DNA from: Thiotrichales bacterium HSG1
Lineage (GTDB): Bacteria; Pseudomonadota; Gammaproteobacteria; Beggiatoales; Beggiatoaceae
Length of the DNA: 16,562 nucleotides
NCBI GenBank assembly: GCA_030378125.1
Contig: JAUCGN010000018.1
Location: 1 to 16,562, forward strand
Reading direction: 5' to 3'
Shown here piece by piece: positions 7,801 through 13,992 of the stretch. Position numbers and translations under genes: made by a program. Position 1 is the first letter of the stretch; each line of letters opens with the position of its first letter. The notes below the pieces were generated by a model, which made no database searches, was not told the origin of the DNA, and worked only from the letters and a program-made list of their open reading frames with translations.

Positions 7801-8405
7801 ACTTAGATAGAACTCATTGCCAAGTACCAATAGTTGTCTATGCTGATCGTGATTTGACTACGGAAGAAGAAACTTTATTAATGCGTTGTTCTGATTCTAT
7901 TCCAATTAAATCCGTAAGTTCTCCAGAACGCTTATTGGATGAAGCAACTTTATTTTTGCACCAAATAGAAGAAAAATTACCTGATGATAAACGTAATATG
8001 TTGCACATGGTACATGATAAGGAGGCTATCCTCAAAAATAAAAAAGTCTTGATAGTTGATGATGATGTGCGTAATGTCTATGCGTTGGCTACTGTATTAG
8101 AAGAAAATCAAATGGAAACTGTATGTGCTGTTAATGGTAATGAGGGTTTGCAATTGTTGGAAGAAAATGGTGACACTGCAATAGTGCTAATGGATATTAT
8201 GATGCCAGAGATGGATGGTTATAAAGCTATGCAAGAGATTCGTAAACATCCTAAGTATCATAAGTTACCTATCATAGCTCTGACTGCCAAAGCAATGAAA
8301 GATGATAAATCTAAATGCATAGAAGCCGGAGCGAACGATTATTTGGCTAAACCAGTTGATGCGGATAAGTTAATGTCTCTGATGCGGGTTTGGTTGTATC
8401 GATAG
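4827..8405 (+). CDS. Hybrid sensor histidine kinase: TM-4HB-TM-GAF-coiled coil-HisKA-HATPase-REC-REC-REC
   Basis: This 1192-residue inner-membrane kinase has a membrane segment at about 11-33, a helical periplasmic sensor resembling the four-helix-bundle MCP type (about 35-200), a second membrane segment (204-226), a GAF domain (about 248-402) and a Gln/Glu-rich coiled coil (about 403-515, repeated SEELQSQ). The transmitter follows: HisKA with SHELRTPLN (His530), then an ATPase domain with N box NNLLSNS (Asn645), G1 DTGVGI (Asp691) and G2 GGTGLGLS (720 on). REC1 is complete (Asp811/812, Asp854, Lys903). REC2 (about 925-1045) keeps Asp976 but has lost one of the acidic pair (VTD) and the usual KP turn, so it may be inactive. 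REC3 is complete (Asp1078-1080, Asp1123, Lys1175). There is no HPt domain, so a separate phosphotransfer partner is expected. Unusually, no HAMP domain lies between TM2 and GAF. The ATG at 4827 lacks a strong ribosome-binding site, but it precedes a typical N-terminus. Confidence 0.93.
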   Translation: MKIFKNLKLTTQVVVTIVFLLLLILTIGGTSLIGINNIGYELEEIAEEDMPLTEVLTQITINQLKQAVLFERTLHLSEDSQSFVDTKQAFFELNKTINNDFEVIAAIVTKTLDNFAANTKSTQEVNKVSQFMTSIKQKHQKYVKQVQEVFHMLDKEQKHEIHNLIKMIEVLEDELDEELGNYVMQIEKFTEKSLIIAKQHEQDILFIVLIITVSALLFGIINGVFIVRTLSKFLTQITEATTKNQQEDWLKTGQAQLNEKTSGEQDINKLAKNIISFLTTYVEAQVGLFYLVKQEDKLQIIATYAYTMNENTPSEFNFGESLVGQTALERKVIAVTQTQAECPLIIRSGLTGALPKHILLLPFLYENELKGIIEIGSAIELKEIHRNFLEQIMPNVGIAVNTADSRTKMQALLEQSQQQSEELQLKQKEMQQTNEELQSQSEELQSQSEELQTQQEELKQTNEVLEERTRGLEQQRTETQEKNRILEINRVEMEKAQTEMEKAQTAIVLKAEELELASKYKSEFLANMSHELRTPLNSLLILAQLLADNKPGTLNEKQIEYAKTINSAGKDLLTLINDILDLSKVEAGKIEVQWENVSLANLLTTIERKFQPIAENKELEFTTTIDVDVNPILRTDGQRLKQIINNLLSNSFKFTSEGSIKIAVQHPTVVPTNIGGQQLELNKTITISVIDTGVGIPKDKQQAIFEAFQQADGSTSRKYGGTGLGLSISRQLARLLGGELTLTSDNKGSIFTLYLPESASTSATKIIEEPLLIKESNPSAKLPENLPKLEPIPDDRNDLKPGDKFILFIEDDRKFSKILTDLSNEKGFKHLLAEDGITGVQLADQYKPSAIILDIGLPELNGWSVMERLKDNPKTRHIPVHFMSANDQSMDAKKMGAIGYLLKPVSMEKLTDAFKQIEQFLTRTMKNLLIVTDIELHRHKIIELVNEEDIKIQQETTVKSAFQNLHTVTYDCIILDIDIEQGSGGKLLEMMNLDRTHCQVPIVVYADRDLTTEEETLLMRCSDSIPIKSVSSPERLLDEATLFLHQIEEKLPDDKRNMLHMVHDKEAILKNKKVLIVDDDVRNVYALATVLEENQMETVCAVNGNEGLQLLEENGDTAIVLMDIMMPEMDGYKAMQEIRKHPKYHKLPIIALTAKAMKDDKSKCIEAGANDYLAKPVDADKLMSLMRVWLYR

Positions 8406-8525
8406 GTATAATTATTGGTATCATAGTCAAACATGTATGGTTATACTGTTCCCAATATCTTTGTTGGAAATATGTGATATTCTAAATCATATTTTTTAGA
8501 AAAATCTTACTAAAGAACTAATATT

Positions 8526-10598
8526 ATGAACTTTTTTAATAATCTTAAAGTGGGCAAAAAAATAATTATTGGTTACATTGCTATCTTAACATTGATGATA
8601 ACTATAACAGCTGTATTATTATTTAGTTTATACAAATTAACTCAAGAATTTAATTTTTTAGTTTACCATGATCAACCAGTGTTAACTAATGCTCATTTAT
8701 TAGAAAAGTTATTAGTAGATATGGAAACTGGAGAACGTGGTTTTCTCATTACTGGTAAAGATGAATTTCTTGAACCGTATTATAATGGAGACACCAAATT
8801 TAGAGAGTTGTTAGAAATTGAGAAACAATTAATAAGTGATAATCCATCACAGGTTTCTGTGTTAGAAGAGATTCTCCACCTTCATAATAAATGGACTAAA
8901 ACTGCAGCTCAACCGGAAATAGCTAAACGATTTGAAGCGAATAAAGCCACTGTTAATGCTAATTATCTGCAAGAAATGCTTGGGAAAGAAGTAGGGAAAA
9001 GTATTTTAGATAAACTTCGTATTGTATTAGAACAATTAGAAGCTAATTTAGCTAAAAAAGGTGAATTAGAAAGCATCATTTTGACTGTTAAAATTGCTAA
9101 AGATATGGTTGATCAGGAAACTGGACAACGTGGTTTTATTATCACCGGCAAAGATAATTTTTTAGAGCCTTATCGTAATGGACAAAGCCAATTGGCAATT
9201 AACATTGCTGCTTTACAACAACGATTAGTCGAAGATTCAGAAAATTTAATATTGTTACGTCAAATTGAAACTTTAGCAAATGAGTGGATAGAAAAAGCTG
9301 CTAAACCAGAAATTGATTCTAGACATACTATGAATGCAAATCCAATAACAATGGATGATGTAGCTGATTTAATTCAAGTTGGAACTGGCAAGAATATTCT
9401 AGATACTATCAGAAAGCAATTTGCATATTTTATAAAAATTGAAAAACAGTTAAATAAACAACGTACTGAAAATGTCAAACAAAATGTTGTTATTGTACGT
9501 AATTTAACTATAGGTTTAGCTTTGGCTACTATCACTATTGGCATGTTACTTGGTGTTTTCATTTCACATAGTATTACTCGCCCCTTAGTAAAATTAACTG
9601 ATATGGCTAAAAAAATGGCAGATGGTGATATGAGTCAAGTTCTTACTAAACAAAACCGTTTTTATATGGATCAGATTACGATACGTCAAGATGAAATGGG
9701 TGATATTGGAAAAGCTTACGATAGTTTAGCCAATTACTTTGGGGCTTTGATTGCAGATATTGTACAAGTTGTTCAAGAGCAAGCCAACGGAAATTTGCTT
9801 GTTACTCCTAAAGTTGAATATAAAGGAGACTTTATCCAAATTAAAAATTCTTTAGAAATTAGCTTGTCTAATTTACAACGAGTGATTAACGACATTGTAC
9901 AAGTTTCACAAAGCCTTGCTGAGGGTGGCCAAAATGCTGTTGCTAAAGCAGAATATAAAGGAGATTTTATCCAAATCAAAACTGCACTTGAAACTGCGGC
10001 TGATAAATTAGCAAAAGCAACTAGTTATAACTCAATTCAAGATTGGATTAAAACTGGTCAAGCTCAATTGAATGAAAAGACCAGTGGTGAGCAAGAAATA
10101 ACGAAATTGGCCAAAAATATTATCTCTTTTTTAACAACTTATGTGGAAGCACAAATAGGGTTATTTTATCAGGTAAAACAAGGTGATAAACTAAAAATAA
10201 TAGCTAGTTATGCTTACACTATAAATGAGAATACACCTATTGAATTTAATTTTGGTGAATCTTTAGTTGGGCAAGCAGCTTTAAAACGCAAAGTTATTGC
10301 TATAACTCAAACTTCAGAAGAATGTCCACTAGTTATTCGTTCGGTTTTAACTGGAGCTTTACCTCGGCATATATTGCTATTGCCATTTTTATATGAAGAT
10401 GAATTAAAAGGTGTTATAGAAATTGGTTCTAGTGAGGGACTGACAGAAATCCATCGCAATTTTTTAGAACTTATTATGCCAAATATTGGTATTGTGGTTA
10501 ATACTGCTGATTCTCGAGCTAAAATGCAGGATTTATTAAAACAAAGCCAACAACAAGCAGAAGAGTTGCAGTTAAAACAAAGTGCTATATTTGGTTAA
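8526..10598 (+). CDS. Membrane sensor protein CHASE3-CHASE3-HAMP-GAF lacking a kinase domain
   Basis: The 690-residue product has a membrane segment at about 12-34 and two CHASE3-like helical sensor units. Each unit carries the same core: ETGERGFLITGKDEFLEPY (67 on) and ETGQRGFIITGKDNFLEPY (198 on). A second membrane segment (about 325-347) leads to a HAMP domain beginning SITRPLVKL (349), then HAMP-like repeats with YKGDFIQIK twice, 45 residues apart. A GAF domain (506-665) aligns without gaps to that of the upstream kinase (about 149 of 180 residues identical by eye from DW to LQLKQ). The protein then ends with SAIFG, exactly where the upstream protein enters its coiled coil and transmitter. 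So the output half is missing; it may be a decayed hybrid kinase or a sensor that partners the upstream kinase. It follows the kinase by 120 bases on the same strand, with a weak ribosome-binding site. Confidence 0.88.
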   Translation: MNFFNNLKVGKKIIIGYIAILTLMITITAVLLFSLYKLTQEFNFLVYHDQPVLTNAHLLEKLLVDMETGERGFLITGKDEFLEPYYNGDTKFRELLEIEKQLISDNPSQVSVLEEILHLHNKWTKTAAQPEIAKRFEANKATVNANYLQEMLGKEVGKSILDKLRIVLEQLEANLAKKGELESIILTVKIAKDMVDQETGQRGFIITGKDNFLEPYRNGQSQLAINIAALQQRLVEDSENLILLRQIETLANEWIEKAAKPEIDSRHTMNANPITMDDVADLIQVGTGKNILDTIRKQFAYFIKIEKQLNKQRTENVKQNVVIVRNLTIGLALATITIGMLLGVFISHSITRPLVKLTDMAKKMADGDMSQVLTKQNRFYMDQITIRQDEMGDIGKAYDSLANYFGALIADIVQVVQEQANGNLLVTPKVEYKGDFIQIKNSLEISLSNLQRVINDIVQVSQSLAEGGQNAVAKAEYKGDFIQIKTALETAADKLAKATSYNSIQDWIKTGQAQLNEKTSGEQEITKLAKNIISFLTTYVEAQIGLFYQVKQGDKLKIIASYAYTINENTPIEFNFGESLVGQAALKRKVIAITQTSEECPLVIRSVLTGALPRHILLLPFLYEDELKGVIEIGSSEGLTEIHRNFLELIMPNIGIVVNTADSRAKMQDLLKQSQQQAEELQLKQSAIFG
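9816..9981 (+). repeat. Internal repeat within the sensor gene (HAMP-like unit, 135-bp period)
   Basis: GAATATAAAGGAGACTTTAT at 9816 and GAATATAAAGGAGATTTTAT at 9951 begin 31-base segments that differ at two positions. Each encodes EYKGDFIQIK. The spacing of 135 bases is 45 residues, the size of a HAMP or HAMP-like helical unit, so the linker between membrane and GAF grew by unit duplication. Confidence 0.8.
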
Positions 10599-10634
10599 AC
10601 AGGTTTATAAAAGATTATATGTTGGATATGGGTA

Positions 10635-10730
10635 ATGGATGTGCGGAATGTAGGCTATCATTTTCTTGATCAATTTAACCTAAGTGAAAAATACTACTTG
10701 GCAAGCACGAGTACAGCAAAACCAGTATAA
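10635..10730 (+). pseudogene. Short coding-like fragment ending inside a MITE
   Basis: The frame from ATG at 10635 reads MDVRNVGYHFLDQFNLSEKY and a few more residues, then enters the outer inverted repeat of the neighbouring element (from 10715) and stops at 10730. The composition looks like protein rather than noise, but no family is recognised. It may be the 5' piece of a gene broken by the element. Confidence 0.3.
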
Positions 10731-11036
10731 AATGATGTATAATAATATAGATAGGACTTACGCATTGACAAGATTATCATATTATGAAACTATTTAAATA
10801 CAATAAGTTACTATATAAATAGCTAAATTTAATATACATATAATTATATATTATAAAATCACATAATTCCTTTGCGCAACTTAACATTGTAATTTTATAC
10901 TTCAATTTTTATAGAAATTATGATAAATCAAATATATTTTATAACTATATAATAGTATTGAAATATTATTTTTTAGAAGTTGTCAATGTGTAAGTCCTAT
11001 GAGTATAAAATTTAATCATTTTATACCGGTTTTGCT
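10715..11036. mobile_element. Outer MITE-like element with 22-bp inverted repeats
   Basis: AGCAAAACCAGTATAAAATG (from 10715, with two more bases) and CATTTTATACCGGTTTTGCT (to 11036) are inverted copies with a single mismatch over 22 positions. No transposase is present between them. A second inverted-repeat element lies nested inside, implying one element inserted into another. Confidence 0.75.
10751..11000. mobile_element. Inner 250-bp MITE with 21-bp TIRs (ATAGGACTTACGCA type)
   Basis: The ends ATAGGACTTACGCATTGACA (from 10751) and TGTCAATGTGTAAGTCCTAT (to 11000) are inverted repeats with 20 of 21 matches, counting one more base inside each arm. The interior is very AT-rich and non-coding. 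TIRs beginning with this kind of GGACTTACGCA sequence occur on insertion sequences of cyanobacteria and sulfur bacteria, so a non-autonomous derivative mobilised elsewhere in the genome is likely. A decayed relative lies at 4607-4705. Confidence 0.8.
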
Positions 11037-11040
11037 ATAA

Positions 11041-11175
11041 CTATCTGTTGGTTGAAACTCGTTTATTTTTGATATGATGTTCTATTTTATTTTGCAATAT
11101 CAAATTATTAAGGCTTTTACTCCAGTCTATAAATTCTTGTGCCTGAATATATTTTTTCTGATGATCATTGCGAAG
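11041..11175 (-). pseudogene. Orphan C-terminal gene fragment
   Basis: On the minus strand an open frame without a proper start encodes QKKYIQAQEFIDWSKSLNNL, then continues to HIKNKRVSTNR and a stop at 11041, five bases from the MITE end. Upstream, the same frame continues past an in-frame stop with VLQKALTMLHYRL, suggesting a decayed gene. The helix-like, codon-consistent sequence looks protein-derived, but I do not recognise it. Confidence 0.35.
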
Positions 11176-11254
11176 TTACAGCCTGTAATGTAACATTGTC
11201 AGTGCTTTTTGTAAAACTTTAATACCCTGAAAATACTAAAATTCTGATTCAGAC

Positions 11255-11288
11255 AATCCTGTCCATCCTTCAATCCTGCATAATCCTG
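11255..11288 (+). repeat. Short AATCCTG repeat cluster
   Basis: AATCCTG occurs at 11255, 11272 and 11282, with a related CATCCTT at 11264, preceded by ATTCTGATTCAGAC. Short tandem repeats of this kind are common intergenic sequence in filamentous sulfur bacteria and cyanobacteria (general knowledge). It starts right at the 3' end of the fragment at 11290-11424. Confidence 0.65.
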
Positions 11289-11289
11289 T

Positions 11290-11424
11290 TCAAACAACAG
11301 TTACGCTCCCACCAATGCTAATATTATTACCATCATCTGGAATGGCGGTTCCCCATGTGGTAGTTATGGTTGCTTTGTCGTTACTGGTTTGGCCACTGGT
11401 ACTTTTTTTGATGAAAACTTTTGT
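11290..11424 (-). pseudogene. C-terminal fragment of a GC-richer gene, possibly a surface protein
   Basis: A 45-codon minus-strand frame with no ATG or GTG start ends ...TTTWGTAIPDDGNNISIGG, then SVTVV and a stop at 11290. The Thr/Gly/Asn-rich, beta-like sequence resembles the tail of an exported or adhesin-like protein, but no family can be assigned. It is visibly richer in G+C than its surroundings. The frame is closed upstream by a stop at 11425-11427. Confidence 0.35.
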
Positions 11425-11554
11425 TCAATTCTATGTAATTCTTGTATGTGAACCTTGCAAAAATTTCATTTCAATTTATACTATTTATAATAAAGAGTGA
11501 AATTATTATTTGTAAAGCTTTGATAATAATATTATTTTCGTTCATAGAATTTAT

Positions 11555-12526
11555 TTACGATTCTATGCTACAAAAAATGAAACCAGAGTAATTTTTATCC
11601 TCATAATCTATACGATCAACATAAGATGTATTATCACTAATAGCTCTCATCATCTCTGTAACTGTAGTAAATGTAGCTTTTGTTTTATAATAAATCGGTT
11701 TTTTATAAAAGCCATATTGCATTTTCATCCTAATTTTAACTTCTTTATCTGGAGGTATTTCAGATAATTCAACTGCTAGTTCATTTTCTGCATATAAGTT
11801 ATTATGCCATCCTAATATTCTCTGTTCATCTTTATCTATAGGCTTAAATTCTCGATATATAGAGGAACCATGTGTTAAATCAAGTGCATCACACACAAGT
11901 TGTTTTGTACTATCCCATTGTTTTTCCATTTTAACAGTTAAAACTATCTCTCTTCCGCCCATCAATCTAGGCATTTTGCACATTTGTTCTAGAAATTGAA
12001 GTTTATCATCTGTAGAATTTAAATTTTCTTCACCAATAATCAACTCATACTTTGGTAGCTCTCTTTTCAAATCCTCGAATACTTTTTCAGCTAAATCATT
12101 TTGAGTTGTAAAATAATTTATTGTACAATCACGTTCTACAATACGTTTAAATTTGTCTAAGCTTTGTTTATCTTTATCAACTAATCTAAGATTCCAAGGA
12201 TGTTCTTCATTGATTAAATAAGCAAGGATAATTTTGTTTTTTTCCTTAGCTTTATTATATTCTAGTTCAGTATATGATTTTTTTGTATCAGTATGAATAG
12301 AACCATATCTATGTGCTAATATCAAAATCATAACATCAGATTTTTCAAGTTCTTCCATACAAGTATCTAATGATGCTTGTGATCTTGCACCGAAAAATTC
12401 TTGTGCATTTATAATCCCAGAATTTTGTTGTATTTTATTAATTACAGCATTTCTATAGGGTTTTAAATCATCATAGGTAGAAGATATAAAAAAATTAATT
12501 TTAGATAATTCTTTATTGTTTTTCAT
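11555..12526 (-). CDS. DUF4062 (TIR-like) protein with uncharacterised C-terminal domain
   Basis: The 323-residue product has an N-terminal DUF4062 domain (about 8-160): KINFFISSTYDDLKPYRNAV, then FFGARSQASLDTCMEELEKSD, ILAHRYGS and KSYTELEYNKA, the conserved order of this TIR/STIR-like family. Such domains usually sit at the front of signalling, NLR-like or defence-associated proteins. Residues about 165-323 form a second, beta-rich domain (GGREIVLTVKME..., then IPPDKEVKIRMKMQYGFYKK) that I cannot assign; it may be the effector or ligand-sensing part. I chose the ATG at 12526 because the domain begins immediately afterwards; a TTG at 12562 would add twelve residues. Neither has a clear ribosome-binding site. 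Strongly AT-rich, standing alone, with no partner gene visible. It is soluble, with no membrane segment. Confidence 0.75.
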   Translation of the reverse strand: MKNNKELSKINFFISSTYDDLKPYRNAVINKIQQNSGIINAQEFFGARSQASLDTCMEELEKSDVMILILAHRYGSIHTDTKKSYTELEYNKAKEKNKIILAYLINEEHPWNLRLVDKDKQSLDKFKRIVERDCTINYFTTQNDLAEKVFEDLKRELPKYELIIGEENLNSTDDKLQFLEQMCKMPRLMGGREIVLTVKMEKQWDSTKQLVCDALDLTHGSSIYREFKPIDKDEQRILGWHNNLYAENELAVELSEIPPDKEVKIRMKMQYGFYKKPIYYKTKATFTTVTEMMRAISDNTSYVDRIDYEDKNYSGFIFCSIES

Positions 12527-12624
12527 GTGTTTAGTAACTAATTTTACCAATTGATTCGCCAATGTATAATAATAGGTGCAATAGATAATAATTATTAACT
12601 GATTAATTTATATTAAATTTTTAC

Positions 12625-12723
12625 TCATTTTCTATTACATACATTTTCTCGTAACTCCTTACAATATTTAGCACTGTCTTTAACTTCAGAAAGATGTTTA
12701 ATATCTGTTAAATTTTCAGTGGT
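12625..12723 (-). pseudogene. Coding scrap downstream of the truncated kinase
   Basis: In a frame different from the kinase, the minus strand encodes TTENLTDIKHLSEVKDSAKY followed by CKELRENVCNRK and a stop. The frame opens just where the kinase sequence loses its homology and it overlaps the kinase's last codons. It looks like the last 32 residues of an unrelated protein, joined to the kinase by deletion or recombination. Not recognised. Confidence 0.35.
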
Positions 12724-13721
12724 CTAATATTTAATTCACTATGCACAAACTGTTCCGGTGGTGCATAAGACAAAGTCCCAATTATCATCTGCCCAAACTT
12801 AGTCGTCTTATCACCAGAACGTGACACCGCCTCTTGACGCAAAGAAGTCGCCACTCGTGCCAACCCAAAATCAATAATTTTCACCAACAAACCACTATCC
12901 GTCGGTTGAAACAACAAATTAGCCGGCTTTAAATCAAGATGATAAATCCCTTTTTCATGCGCAACTTGCAACCCCCAAGCAATCTGCAAACCCACAGCCA
13001 ACCCAGTCGCTACATCAAGCTTACCATGCTTGGCCAACCAACTCTCACCATCCTCAGTCCCCTCAATATACTCAGTAACAAAATAAGGCCGTTCTTGGCG
13101 AGCAGCATCAACATAACCACAATCCAACGGCAAAGGCACATAATCACCCGCAATAGTACGCATATTATTAGCCTCACCAAATACCTCTTGCCGTGAACCT
13201 TTACAACCCTCCCAAAAACACTTAACCACCACCTTATTCTCTCGCCATTGATCATGACAAAGAAACACACAACCCATACCACCAGCACCCAAAAGCCGAA
13301 TAATTGGATAACGATCCACATCATGCAAAGCATAACGAGACACATCAATAGCAATCGCCACTTGTAAATGACTCAAAGCATTATAATAATCCTGATGCCG
13401 CAAACAGATTTGAAACAAATTAAAACAAGCCAACGCTTTATCAGCAGGATTTTGAGCCAAATCCCGTGCTTGCTGAAATAATTTTTTCGCTTCTGCCAAA
13501 TTATCAATATCACCAGTCGAAGATAAGACACTACCAGTCATAATAACCAACTGATTAAATTCACGATTATGCTTTGACAAAACCGGTAACTTGGCAATAG
13601 CAGCCTGAATCAATTTTAAACTATCACTATTATGATGAGTAAATTCATCACTGGGTTTTATTTGTTTAGATAAAGCAGAACGTTGCATCAATTGTTGCAA
13701 TAACGCCGTTTGTTCCGCCAT
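12708..13721 (-). CDS. Hanks-type Ser/Thr protein kinase, truncated in the C-lobe
   Basis: Residues 1-130 form a helical, TPR-like region (AKKLFQQARDLA, then a second pair near YYNALSHLQVAIAI). The kinase domain starts near 139: glycine loop LLGAGGMGCV (143-152), VVVK (Lys167), catalytic loop HLDLKPANLL (Asp263, Lys265, Asn268), DFGLAR (284-289), and GTLSYAPPEQ (315-324). A normal domain would run another 80-100 residues, with the subdomain IX Asp and the C-lobe helices. Here it ends after thirteen more residues, FVHSELNIRPLKI, so it is broken and probably inactive or unstable. The ATG at 13721 has AAGG almost adjacent, a poor spacing, and the frame is closed upstream. The gene is GC-richer than its neighbours, suggesting a different origin. 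TPR-plus-kinase proteins often regulate large signalling assemblies; the substrate is unknown. Confidence 0.85.
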   Translation of the reverse strand: MAEQTALLQQLMQRSALSKQIKPSDEFTHHNSDSLKLIQAAIAKLPVLSKHNREFNQLVIMTGSVLSSTGDIDNLAEAKKLFQQARDLAQNPADKALACFNLFQICLRHQDYYNALSHLQVAIAIDVSRYALHDVDRYPIIRLLGAGGMGCVFLCHDQWRENKVVVKCFWEGCKGSRQEVFGEANNMRTIAGDYVPLPLDCGYVDAARQERPYFVTEYIEGTEDGESWLAKHGKLDVATGLAVGLQIAWGLQVAHEKGIYHLDLKPANLLFQPTDSGLLVKIIDFGLARVATSLRQEAVSRSGDKTTKFGQMIIGTLSYAPPEQFVHSELNIRPLKI

Positions 13722-13992
13722 ACCTTGTTTCAGTTTTTCACAATTTTATAATCACTTCTTTTTGTATCTTATTTAATCGGGAAATACTATAAATAAATCA
13801 ACTCGGTAGATACCAAAACAATAATTATGATAAAATCAAAATCCATCAAATACTTGAGATAAAACTTGTTGCCATTTAATCTCACCCTTTCTCTTTGAGT
13901 TACATGGACTTCAACCAACCACTACCCTCGATCAACTATGGGGTTGTTAAGAAGTAAAATTGTTCAAACTATTGGTTTATAACATCAACAAT

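Noticed and set aside
8406..8525. Possible terminator hairpin between the two sensor genes (TCTAAA...TTTAGA)
   Set aside because: The stem is almost all A-T with mismatches and there is no clean U-tract after it; not distinguishable from AT-rich background.
11502..11530. ATTATTAT...ATAATAAT inverted repeat downstream of the DUF4062 gene
   Set aside because: Eight A-T pairs only; expected by chance at this base composition.
13010..13354. 114-codon minus-strand ORF inside the Ser/Thr kinase
   Set aside because: It is a shifted frame of the kinase, whose own frame carries all kinase motifs.
1646..13721. A single multi-gene defence island (Mrr nuclease, DUF4062, kinase, CHAT)
   Set aside because: The genes are separated by sensors, repeats and gene fragments, share no operon structure, and the kinase is broken; co-location alone is weak evidence.
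13722..13992. Coding-like minus-strand stretch between the CHAT gene and the kinase (WQQVLSQVFDGF)
   Set aside because: Several overlapping frames look equally plausible, none has a start signal, and no family is recognised.
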